Origin: Planctomycetota bacterium
GTDB lineage: Bacteria > Planctomycetota > Phycisphaerae > FEN-1346 > JAACEH01
Length of the DNA: 6,017 bases
Direction: 5' to 3'
Assembly: GCA_016935955.1 (NCBI GenBank)
Contig: JAFGPY010000415.1
Location: 1-6,017 of the forward strand
Notes under the pieces: generated by a model
Told to the model about the DNA's origin: nothing
Databases searched by the model: none
The model's input: the letters and a program-made list of their open reading frames with translations, nothing else
Shown here: piece by piece, positions 1 through 6,017 of the stretch
Position numbering within the stretch: the first letter of the stretch is position 1
How the letters are laid out: the number at the start of each line of letters is the position of its first letter
Program-made: the position numbers and the translations under genes

Positions 1-564
1 GATCCGCGGACGCTCCAGGCGGCAGGCCGCCGGCACCGGCTCCAGCCAGACCGTCTGCCAGATGCCGGTCGTCCGCGTGTAGAGGCAACCGAAGTTCTCC
101 GGCTCGTGGCACTGCTTGCCCTTGGGCTGCAACCGGCGATGGTCGTCGCGGGCCCGCACCACCAGCGTCACCTCGCGGCCGCCGTCGGGCACCACGCCCA
201 GGTCGCACGCCAGCGGCGTGAACCCGCCGCGATGCCGGCCTACCTTCGCGCCGTCGGCCCACACGGTCGCGTCGTAGTCCACGGCCTGGAAATGCACGAG
301 CGCCCGACGCCCGGCCCACTCACGCGGCAGCGCGATCTTGCGACGGTACCAGACGGCATTGAGGAAATCCGTCTCGCCGACGCCCGACAGTGGCGACTCG
401 GGACAGAACGGCACGGTGATGCGGCCCGACAGCTCTCGCTCGCGCAGGCCGCGCTCGAGGCCCGTATCGTCGCGATCAATTTCGAACTGCCACGGCCCGT
501 TCAGACAGACCCACTCCGGCCGCACGAACTGCGGCCGAGGATATTCGTTTCGCGGAACGCTCAT
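1..564 (-). CDS. Glycoside hydrolase family 2 protein, N-terminal part (runs off the window)
   Basis: The 188 visible residues match the N-terminal sugar-binding (jelly-roll) domain of GH2 enzymes such as beta-galactosidases and beta-glucuronidases, which hydrolyse terminal beta-linked sugars. Seen: an opening RPQFVRPEWVCLNGPWQFEID (residues about 11-31), the typical 'L-N-G-x-W-x-F' start of the domain; VWYRRKIALP near 84-93; a VDYDATVWADGAKVGRHRGGFTP stretch near 106-128, the classic conserved strand; and TRTTGIWQTVWLEPV near 162-176, the conserved end of the domain. The Ig-like and TIM-barrel domains carrying the two catalytic glutamates would lie beyond base 1, so activity and substrate cannot be judged. 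There is no signal peptide, so it is probably cytoplasmic and acts on imported oligosaccharides. The ATG at 562-564 has a purine-rich GGGAAGGG upstream. It is the last visible gene of a deoC / 81-residue protein / GH2 unit, 77 bp after its neighbour. Family confident, specificity unknown. Confidence 0.9.
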   Translation of the reverse strand, partial: MSVPRNEYPRPQFVRPEWVCLNGPWQFEIDRDDTGLERGLRERELSGRITVPFCPESPLSGVGETDFLNAVWYRRKIALPREWAGRRALVHFQAVDYDATVWADGAKVGRHRGGFTPLACDLGVVPDGGREVTLVVRARDDHRRLQPKGKQCHEPENFGCLYTRTTGIWQTVWLEPVPAACRLERPRI

Positions 565-586
565 TGCCCTTCCCTTCGCACCCTGT

Positions 587-602
587 CCCGTCGTCGGACG
601 GG
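587..602 (-). repeat. Intercistronic hairpin upstream of the GH2 gene
   Basis: A perfect inverted repeat, CCCGTC-GTCG-GACGGG (6-bp arms, 4-base loop), lies in the 77-bp gap between the 81-residue protein and the GH2 gene, about 22 bases before the GH2 start codon. There is no T-tract after it on the minus strand, so it is not a convincing intrinsic terminator. It could be an mRNA processing or stability element. A short GC-rich stem can also arise by chance in DNA of this composition. Confidence 0.35.
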
Positions 603-641
603 GTCGCACACCACAACACTCTAATGCTCTCCCGATACGGC

Positions 642-887
642 TTACTCCGGCGAGCCGCCAACGCCGAAGGCCGCGGCGTCCTCGTGCCAGTCGCGCAACA
701 CGCGATCCATGATACGCCGCACCTCGGCCTCGACGCGGTCTACCGAACGATCCTGCGGCGGCAACATCATCCAGCAGAACATAACCGCCTGCCGCAAGCT
801 CTGGTCCACCTGGGCCGGCGAGAAGAACTCCCGCATCCGCTCCATGTCTCCCTCGTCGCCGCAGAACTCTCTGAACGCTGCGCCCAT
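642..887 (-). CDS. Small unrecognised protein (81 residues)
   Basis: I do not recognise a named family. The protein has 81 residues, no signal peptide and no membrane segment, and looks mostly helical. It contains a hydrophobic/aromatic patch, AVMFCWMMLPP (residues about 34-44), then a charged segment, VDRVEAEVRRIMDRVLRDWHED (about 49-70), with the heptad-like spacing of an amphipathic helix. Two cysteines (9 and 38) are present, too few and too far apart for an obvious metal site. It is supported as a gene by an excellent ribosome binding site (AAAGGAGG at 893-900, five bases before the ATG), by an acidic, low-complexity-free protein sequence, and by its position 61 bp after deoC and 77 bp before the GH2 gene on the same strand. 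Co-transcription with both is likely. A small adaptor or regulatory subunit is possible, but nothing in the sequence shows it. Confidence 0.75.
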   Translation of the reverse strand: MGAAFREFCGDEGDMERMREFFSPAQVDQSLRQAVMFCWMMLPPQDRSVDRVEAEVRRIMDRVLRDWHEDAAAFGVGGSPE

Positions 888-948
888 GGCCGCCTCCTTT
901 CATAGTCTGACGCTTCGCCGATGATCGGGCCGCCGAGCGCGGCCGTGA

Positions 949-1673
<725 letters not shown>

Positions 1674-1808
1674 ACGGAGTTCCCCTTTATCCCCTTTCGC
1701 GGCGCGCTATCGGACGCCGTGCAGGCGACGGTCGCGCCGCCCGGGCCGATGTCTACGTACCGGCCGCTCATGGAGTTGTGTCTTCCATTGCTCGCGCCTC
1801 GGCACTTG

Positions 1809-1837
1809 AGCATAGCGGGATGTCGTGGAAATGACAA
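1809..1837 (-). promoter_or_regulatory. Candidate sigma70-type promoter for the deoC unit
   Basis: On the minus strand, TTGTCA (1832-1837) and TATGCT (1809-1814) are separated by exactly 17 bases, matching 5/6 and 4/6 positions of the -35 and -10 consensus. Transcription would start near 1802, giving a leader of about 130 bases before the deoC ATG. It lies just downstream of a hairpin that may end the preceding transcript. This is a pattern match only; promoter consensus in this kind of organism is assumed to resemble the common one. Confidence 0.5.
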
Positions 1838-1839
1838 TG

Positions 1840-1856
1840 CCCGACCGGCGGTCGGG
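1840..1856 (-). terminator. Hairpin after the dockerin-protein gene, weak intrinsic terminator candidate
   Basis: CCCGACC-GGC-GGTCGGG is a perfect 7-bp inverted repeat with a 3-base loop, about 80 bases past the stop of the dockerin-type gene. On the minus strand it is followed by CATTGTCATTT, T-enriched but not a true T-tract. It separates that gene from the deoC promoter candidate. It could instead be an operator touching the -35 box, since the arm ends only three bases from it. Confidence 0.4.
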
Positions 1857-1936
1857 AATCGGCCGGTTGCAGATGCAGCGGGACAGAAGTGGCTGCAAGG
1901 CAATCGCCCGGCGAGAGACGATCCGGAGGCAGCTCG

Positions 1937-3451
1937 CTACGGCAGGCTGTTGCCGATGCGGGTGCGGGCGGCCTGCAGGTCGGCGGGCGTGATCTGGCCC
2001 GAGAGGTCCACGTCCCAGCGGCACGTCGCGGCGGCAACGGCCTCGCCGGCATGGTCGCGCAGGGCAAGAACATCGGCCGCCGTCACCGCGCCGCTGGAGT
2101 CCACGTCGCCCGCCAACCGTCGCAGCACGAGGTCGCGGTCGCCATCGAGCGCGCCGCCCGGACCGCCCACCGATTCGCTGAGCGTGATCGTCCAGACGTC
2201 GTCGCCGAGGTTCGACGGCAGGACGATCGTCAACGTCATGCTGCCGTTCGAGAGAACCAGGGCTCCGAGGTCCAGAGTCAGCGGACCCGACGACTGCCCG
2301 ACCACGGTGACCGAACCGTCGCCGACCGTGGCCGGATCGAGAGCGCGGTCGAAATCGACGCGAAGGCCGCTCACGGCGGCACGCGGATCGACGTCTTGGT
2401 CGGCGACGACCATGGCCATCGCCCCGGCTGCACCGTGTTCGGCGATCGACGCCCATTGCCGCACGCGCGGCCGACCCACGCGGTACTCGTAAGGTCCCGT
2501 GTCGGGAGTCGCGCCGCGGTCGAGGCCGTCATAGTCCACGCCCTCGGGATTCTCGGTCGTCACACCGGGAGCCTGGGCGGGGTTGCCCTGGTCGCGGACC
2601 GCGGCATCCGCGCGCAGGTGGAAGTCGGACGACGCCGAGTCCACGAATCCCACGGCCCCGACGCCCGAGACGGTGAAACTGTGCGCGCCCTCGTTAATGG
2701 ACGCCGGCGGCGCGGACATCCAGCAGTTGTAGTCCGACACCGGCACGCCGGACGTGAAGACGGCCCCGGAGATGATGTTGTTATAGAACTGGAGGTTCTG
2801 CCACGGTCCCTCGTCTTTCTGCAGGAACCGGATGCCGCGGGCCAGCGGCGCGTTCGGGCCGGGATAGACAATGTTATGCCGGAAGACGCAGTCGATGCCT
2901 CCCGACATCAGCAGCAGGTAGGCCGGCGACGCGGTCCGCGAGAAGAACAGGTTGTTCTGCAGGACGATCTCCTGCGGGTGGCCGCTGACGTAGTCGAGCT
3001 TGACGGCCTGGGCGGCATAAGTCGTGACCTCCAGGCTGTTGCGCTCGATCACCACGTTCCGCACCGGCCCCATGATCGAGATGCAGTCGGTGTGCGTGCT
3101 GTCGCCCGTGCCGCTCGGCGTAAAGTAGACGTTCTCGGGATCGGCGTCCAGCCGCCAGACGCCGGTCGTGTTGCGGACGGCCACGTGGTCCTCGTCGTCG
3201 GCCAGCAGATAGAGCCGTCCACCGGTCATGTGATAGAAGATGCCCGAGGCCCCGGTGCAGTTGAGCGTGTCGCCGGCGGCAAGGGTCTGCTGGGCCCGCG
3301 TCCACGTTCGCCACGGGGCCGACGCCGTGCCGGTGTTGCCGTCGTTGCCGGATGCCGCGTCGAGATAGTACTCGGCCGCACCGGCAGGCGCCGCCGCAAG
3401 CAACAGGCCGACGCCCGCAAGGACCGCGAGCGAGATCGCGATACGTTGCAT
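1937..3451 (-). CDS. Secreted parallel beta-helix protein with C-terminal dockerin-like domain
   Basis: A 504-residue exported protein. Residues 1-26 form a signal peptide (MQRI, hydrophobic core, cleavage near AGA-A). Residues 28-62 (YYLDAASGNDGNTGTASAPW...) are the opening typical of right-handed beta-helix (DUF1565/pectate-lyase-like) proteins. Coil-like rungs follow at about 132-140 (NVVIERNSL), 161-170 (EIVLQNNLFF), 187-196 and 220-229 (LQFYNNIISG). Residues 276-323 (DFHL...DYDGL-R-TPDTGPYEY) resemble the cap found in choice-of-anchor-Q proteins. About 330-445 looks Ig-like. Residues 448-504 hold two dockerin-type calcium loops, DVDSSGAVTAAD and DVDLSGQITPAD, each with the D-x-D-x-S-G pattern and a final Asp. 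No catalytic motif can be assigned, so carbohydrate binding or cleavage is a guess. The ATG at 3449-3451 has AAGGAG seven bases upstream (3459-3464). In planctomycete-like bacteria such modules are common without a known cohesin partner. Confidence 0.85.
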   Translation of the reverse strand: MQRIAISLAVLAGVGLLLAAAPAGAAEYYLDAASGNDGNTGTASAPWRTWTRAQQTLAAGDTLNCTGASGIFYHMTGGRLYLLADDEDHVAVRNTTGVWRLDADPENVYFTPSGTGDSTHTDCISIMGPVRNVVIERNSLEVTTYAAQAVKLDYVSGHPQEIVLQNNLFFSRTASPAYLLLMSGGIDCVFRHNIVYPGPNAPLARGIRFLQKDEGPWQNLQFYNNIISGAVFTSGVPVSDYNCWMSAPPASINEGAHSFTVSGVGAVGFVDSASSDFHLRADAAVRDQGNPAQAPGVTTENPEGVDYDGLDRGATPDTGPYEYRVGRPRVRQWASIAEHGAAGAMAMVVADQDVDPRAAVSGLRVDFDRALDPATVGDGSVTVVGQSSGPLTLDLGALVLSNGSMTLTIVLPSNLGDDVWTITLSESVGGPGGALDGDRDLVLRRLAGDVDSSGAVTAADVLALRDHAGEAVAAATCRWDVDLSGQITPADLQAARTRIGNSLP

Positions 3452-3486
3452 GGTATGGCTCCTTCGTGGAAGAGTTATCGCCCGCC

Positions 3487-3492
3487 ATCATA
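3487..3492 (-). promoter_or_regulatory. Candidate -10 box for the dockerin-protein gene
   Basis: TATGAT on the minus strand matches 5/6 of the -10 consensus and lies 35 bases before the ATG, which would give a leader of about 29 bases including the AAGGAG site. No good -35 hexamer lies 16-18 bases further upstream. Instead a GC-rich 12-base palindrome, GCGGCCGGCCGC (3497-3508), and CACGTG (3513-3518) occupy the space. Either could be a regulator site or chance in GC-rich DNA. Confidence 0.3.
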
Positions 3493-3612
3493 ACGTGCGG
3501 CCGGCCGCCGGACACGTGATTTCCCGCGTCGTTAAGGGACGGGTGGAAGTATGCGACGGAACGCGCAGGGGATCAGTCGCCGGGAGCCCGGACAGTCTCT
3601 CTGTGTCATTTA

Positions 3613-4524
3613 TCAGTTGCGGTGTCGGCCACGGCGCTTGCGCCCGGCAAGTACGAAGGCCACCGCACCAGCGGCGGTCATGGCGATGGAAGCGGGTTCG
3701 GGGACAACGGCCAATTGCCAACTGCGCGCCTCATACTCCATGCGTTCCTCGCCCCCCGTCAACAGGCAGCTGTACACCGCATCAGATAGCTCGCAGTTGT
3801 AGTAAATGCGATCCTCGAACACATCCATGCTAAGAACATGACGATCCTGCGCCAGCAGATCATACGTGCTGCCGTCCATCGAGTAACGCAACAGGCAATC
3901 CACATACTCGGGACCGACATCGTAGACGCCGACATAGATCGAATCGTTCTGGATCTCCACGCAGAATGCCCTCCCCCCGGCCGCCAGGGAGATCTCGTAG
4001 TAGTCCGACCCGTCGAGTCGGCAGGTTCTCACCGAGTTGCCGCTCCAGGGCGTCCAATAAAAGCGCCCGTCATAGATCTCAAGGTCGTCGATTCCTGTAT
4101 AATAGTCGCCACCCGGCATATCAACCACGCGCTGGATGTCCGTACCATCCAGATTCGCCCGGTAGATGTCGGCAGTCGTGCCGGTGCTCCAGTAGACATG
4201 ATCCCCATGGAAAGCAATTCCACGAGGCTCCTGGACAACCGTGTCCAGAAGAACATGCGCATCCTCGCCATGCAGCCCCGAAGTCCAAAGCTCACCGGTT
4301 CCAAACGTCGTCCAGTAAAGACGCCCGCCATAGGATTTGAAGTATATTGGCCTGGTGCGCTCGTACACGCTGTCATAAGCGGTCGTGAAGACACCCTGCG
4401 GCGTGCCTGGTAGCTCCGCCATGTAGATAGTCCTGCCGAAGACATGGTAGACGATAGGATCAGCCTTCGCCGCACAAGTCATCCCAAGAATGACCGTCGT
4501 TAGTACCACTGTTGCTCGCGCCAT
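3613..4524 (-). CDS. Secreted YWTD-type beta-propeller protein with PEP-CTERM sorting tail
   Basis: A 303-residue exported protein of unknown role. Residues 1-21 form a signal peptide ending AKA-D. The body repeats a unit of about 42 residues with an aromatic strand and an LDG-type turn: RLYWTTFGTGELW (near 68-80), HVYWSTGTTADIY (109-121), RFYWTPWSGNSV (154-165), SIYVGVYDVG (195-204) and RIYYNCELSDAVY (239-251). This is the LDL-receptor class B (YWTD) propeller pattern, here probably five or six blades. The end is a PEP-CTERM tail: VPEP (274-277), a hydrophobic segment (about 279-293) and a basic RKRRGR (295-300). In known systems this is recognised by an exosortase (EpsH/XrtA) and linked to exopolysaccharide. 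The frame is open upstream to another ATG at 4638, but that lies inside the promoter candidate, and only the ATG at 4522-4524 has a ribosome site and a directly following signal peptide. It is visibly less GC-rich than its neighbours. Confidence 0.87.
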   Translation of the reverse strand: MARATVVLTTVILGMTCAAKADPIVYHVFGRTIYMAELPGTPQGVFTTAYDSVYERTRPIYFKSYGGRLYWTTFGTGELWTSGLHGEDAHVLLDTVVQEPRGIAFHGDHVYWSTGTTADIYRANLDGTDIQRVVDMPGGDYYTGIDDLEIYDGRFYWTPWSGNSVRTCRLDGSDYYEISLAAGGRAFCVEIQNDSIYVGVYDVGPEYVDCLLRYSMDGSTYDLLAQDRHVLSMDVFEDRIYYNCELSDAVYSCLLTGGEERMEYEARSWQLAVVPEPASIAMTAAGAVAFVLAGRKRRGRHRN

Positions 4525-4527
4525 ACG

Positions 4528-4539
4528 CCCTCCCCCCTT
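4528..4539 (-). promoter_or_regulatory. Ribosome binding site that fixes the PEP-CTERM gene start
   Basis: On the minus strand AAGGGGGGAGGG ends three bases before the ATG at 4524. It contains GGAGG at about four bases and AAGGGG at about nine bases from the start codon. No comparable site precedes the in-frame ATGs at 4551 or 4638, so the shorter reading frame is preferred. Confidence 0.6.
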
Positions 4540-4626
4540 CATTGTTGTCATCGTGCCCTCAAGCCGCCAGTACACCCCGCGAGCCACGCGCCTTTCACCA
4601 TGGTTCCGCCGAATCTGCGGCACTTG

Positions 4627-4655
4627 ATTATGATGCACTCACGTCTAGAAGTCAA
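4627..4655 (-). promoter_or_regulatory. Near-consensus sigma70-type promoter for the PEP-CTERM gene
   Basis: TTGACT (4650-4655) and CATAAT (4627-4632) on the minus strand are exactly 17 bases apart; each matches 5/6 consensus positions. Transcription would begin near 4620, about 96 bases before the chosen ATG. This is the best promoter match in the window and lies in a locally AT-rich patch. Its position excludes the upstream in-frame ATG at 4638 as the start of translation from this transcript. Confidence 0.6.
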
Positions 4656-4676
4656 ATCCTGCCGCTGCTGGGATAT

Positions 4677-4690
4677 GGTTCGATGGAACC
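4677..4690. repeat. Inverted repeat upstream of the PEP-CTERM promoter
   Basis: GGTTC-GATG-GAACC is a perfect 5-bp inverted repeat with a 4-base centre, about 22 bases upstream of the -35 box, placed around -63 relative to the predicted transcription start. That is a usual position for an activator site. Being downstream of araC, it might also form a hairpin in the araC transcript, but there is no T-tract. Short arms make chance possible. Confidence 0.3.
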
Positions 4691-4802
4691 TTGAGTGGCC
4701 CAGCACATCCACATCAGCAGGCGCGATTCCGAGTTGGCGTTACGCCGAGGGAACTGGCCACGCGGCTTGTGCCACCGAAAGGCAGTGCCCCGGCGTCCGC
4801 CG

Positions 4803-5693
4803 TCACGGGATGAGCGGGAGTGTGCGGCGGAAGGCCGTGGGGGACTGGCCGTACTCCTGGCTGAAGGCGCGGCTGAAGTACTGCAGCGTCCGGTAGCCGC
4901 AGGCACGGGCGACCTCGGACACGTTGTGCCGCCGGGCCTGGAGCATCTCGCGGGCCCGGGCCATGCGCAGCCGCGCCAGGTAGCGGATGGGGCTGACCTT
5001 GTAGCGCGTGCGGAACAGGCGACCCAGGGTGGCCGGCGACACGTGAGCGTGCCGGGCGGTCTCAGCCAGCGAGATCGGCCGGTGAAGGTTCAACTCCATG
5101 AAACCGATGGCCCGGTCGAGCCGCTGCTCGGCCGCCGAGCCGACCAGGCCCAGACAAGCCTCGTGCAGGTGGGCGATGACGTCCATCAACGTGGTGCTCA
5201 GACGGATCTGGCTCAGGTCGTCGTCGGGCCGCGTGCGGATGCGGAGCAGCTTGTCGGTGACGCCCGCCGTGTCGATCTCGGCGGCAAGGGCCACCGGCGG
5301 CAGGCCGGGCAACTCCAGCCGCAACCGCTTCGCGTCGGCGTACGGGGCAGCGTCCAGCACCGGCCGCCCGTCGACGAGGCAATCGAAGTGCACGTACATC
5401 ATCACGAGTTCCTGCCCGGCGGCCGTGCGTTGCCGCACGCGGATGCCGGGCGGAATGAGGATGGCCCGGCCCGGCGTCAGCTCGAGCCTGCGGCCGAGCA
5501 GGTGCACGTCGCACGAGCCCTCGATGCCGAGCCACAGGTCGAAATCGTCGAACAGGTGGTCGCCGTCGTCCTGGCTGGGGCCCATGGAGTAGATGTTGGG
5601 TCCCATGCCCCATGGCCGCACACGGCGGCTGGTGACCGTCAGGCGAGACCAGGGAGCGAAGTCTGCGGGCGGCAGCATGACCAGATTGTGCAA
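4803..5693 (-). CDS. AraC-family transcriptional regulator
   Basis: A 296-residue DNA-binding regulator. Residues about 45-105 look like the cupin-type sensor arm of AraC proteins (FDLWLGIEGSCDVHLLGRRL, then TPGRAILIPPGIRVRQ), the part that binds a small molecule, usually a sugar. Residues about 192-290 are the double helix-turn-helix domain: first helix pair near 207-228 (SLAETARHAHVSPATLGRLF), linker RYLARLRMARAREML (237-251), and second pair near 257-279 (NVSEVARACGYRTLQYFSRAF) followed by YGQSPTAFRR, the family signature. Length is typical. The start is uncertain: a stop codon at 5703-5705 leaves only TTG at 5693 or ATG at 5678, and neither has a clear ribosome site. Its nearest targets are probably the downstream secreted proteins and the divergent plus-strand gene, as AraC regulators often control adjacent genes. 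The effector cannot be predicted. Confidence 0.93.
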   Translation of the reverse strand: MHNLVMLPPADFAPWSRLTVTSRRVRPWGMGPNIYSMGPSQDDGDHLFDDFDLWLGIEGSCDVHLLGRRLELTPGRAILIPPGIRVRQRTAAGQELVMMYVHFDCLVDGRPVLDAAPYADAKRLRLELPGLPPVALAAEIDTAGVTDKLLRIRTRPDDDLSQIRLSTTLMDVIAHLHEACLGLVGSAAEQRLDRAIGFMELNLHRPISLAETARHAHVSPATLGRLFRTRYKVSPIRYLARLRMARAREMLQARRHNVSEVARACGYRTLQYFSRAFSQEYGQSPTAFRRTLPLIP

Positions 5694-5703
5694 TATCTTG
5701 GCC

Positions 5704-5710
5704 TATAATC
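5704..5710. promoter_or_regulatory. Possible shared -10 region in the divergent araC / plus-gene interval
   Basis: The plus strand reads a perfect TATAAT at 5704-5709, and the minus strand reads GATTAT at 5705-5710 (4/6). Both directions have a gene: araC at 5693 and the secreted protein at 5845. Neither box has a good -35 hexamer at the right distance, so an activator would be needed if either is used. If the minus-strand box is used, transcription starts about 5 bases before the TTG or 20 before the ATG of araC. Confidence 0.3.
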
Positions 5711-5758
5711 AACAGCATTTCAGCTTTCCCAGCGGTGTTTCACGAATTAGACTGCTGT

Positions 5759-5776
5759 GATCGTGCAAGTGCGATC
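5759..5776. repeat. Inverted repeat in the divergent control region
   Basis: GATCG-TGCAAGTG-CGATC has perfect 5-bp arms separated by eight bases, a spacing of about one helical turn between arm centres. It sits between araC and the plus-strand secreted gene and is a candidate regulator site for either. AraC proteins usually bind direct repeats, so another regulator would fit this symmetry better. Confidence 0.3.
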
Positions 5777-5820
5777 CCGTGCCGCCGGAGGGTCCTTGTC
5801 GGCCCCAGCGGTCCCGGCGG

Positions 5821-5833
5821 CCTTGTCACAAGG
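5821..5833 (+). repeat. Perfect palindrome overlapping the ribosome binding site of the plus-strand gene
   Basis: CCTTGT-C-ACAAGG (6-bp arms, one central base) runs into AAGGAG (5830-5835), the ribosome binding site of the gene starting at 5845. In RNA, CCTTG-TCA-CAAGG would form a five-pair stem that covers part of that site. It may be an RNA switch-like element, a repressor site, or chance. Confidence 0.35.
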
Positions 5834-5844
5834 AGAGGTGGTTC

Positions 5845-6017
5845 ATGGACAGGTTTCTCTGCGCAGTGGCGGTTCTGGTTCTCCTTATCACAATGGCCCC
5901 CGCGGTCGTCGCCGAGGACGCTCCGGCCGCTGGTGCGGCCAAGGCCACGATCAAGGACGAGCCGGCGAAGTACCTCGACGGCTGCATCAGGAACGCCGAC
6001 AAGCACATGGACGGCAA
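5845..6017 (+). CDS. Secreted protein of unknown function, N-terminal part (runs off the window)
   Basis: Only 57 residues are visible. Residues 1-23 are a clear signal peptide (MDRFLC, hydrophobic core, cleavage at VVA-E). A short Ala/Pro-rich linker follows (about 24-33), then a charged segment, KATIKDEPAKYLDGCIRNADKHMDG. I do not recognise a family from so little. The start is well supported: AAGGAG at 5830-5835, nine bases before the ATG, and a signal peptide directly after it. It is divergent from araC, with a 151-bp interval, so control by that regulator is possible. No stop codon occurs before the window edge. Confidence 0.75.
   Translation, partial: MDRFLCAVAVLVLLITMAPAVVAEDAPAAGAAKATIKDEPAKYLDGCIRNADKHMDG

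Noticed and set aside
1889..3493. Long plus-strand open frame of 534 codons opposite the dockerin gene
   Set aside because: It is the antisense shadow of the 504-residue secreted protein. Its translation is rich in Arg, Val, His and Asp with no domain pattern, while the minus strand gives a signal peptide, beta-helix rungs and dockerin loops.
3576..3593. GC-rich hairpin CCGGGAGCCCGG after the PEP-CTERM gene
   Set aside because: The loop would be only two bases for the full stem, and no T-tract follows on the minus strand, so it is not a supportable terminator.
4695..5708. Long plus-strand open frame of 337 codons opposite araC
   Set aside because: The minus-strand frame is an unmistakable AraC-family protein; the plus-strand reading shows no recognisable domain and only reflects high GC at third positions.

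Overview
The window is a GC-rich bacterial stretch with six genes on the minus strand and one truncated gene on the plus strand. Three features together suggest a Planctomycetota-type (Phycisphaerae or relative) or Lentisphaerae/Verrucomicrobia-like heterotroph: a secreted beta-helix protein ending in a dockerin-like calcium-binding module, a neighbouring secreted protein ending in a PEP-CTERM sorting tail, and a cytoplasmic family 2 glycoside hydrolase. This assignment is an inference from protein architecture; no rRNA or marker gene is present.

Layout, in minus-strand transcription order (right to left). An AraC-family regulator (4803-5693) is followed by a 278-bp gap holding an inverted repeat and a near-consensus sigma70-type promoter. 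That promoter reads into a YWTD-type beta-propeller protein with a PEP-CTERM tail (3613-4524). After 161 bp comes a 504-residue secreted protein (1937-3451) made of a signal peptide, parallel beta-helix, Ig-like region and dockerin-like end. A 263-bp gap with a hairpin and a second good promoter candidate precedes a compact three-gene unit: deoC (949-1673, carrying an apparent one-base frameshift near 1480), an unrecognised 81-residue protein with a strong ribosome binding site (642-887), and the N-terminal 188 residues of a GH2 glycosidase running off the left edge (1-564). On the plus strand, divergent from araC across a 151-bp region, a secreted protein begins at 5845 and runs off the right edge.

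How the genes may work together (inference): the AraC regulator has an N-terminal cupin sensor of the sugar-responsive type and sits beside secreted carbohydrate-style proteins, an intracellular GH2 glycosidase and a small-sugar-phosphate aldolase. This fits a carbohydrate-use locus, but no transporter or polysaccharide-cleaving catalytic domain is visible here and the substrate cannot be named. The least explained parts are the 81-residue protein between deoC and the glycosidase, the two adjacent secreted proteins with different C-terminal sorting modules, and the frameshift in an otherwise intact deoC.
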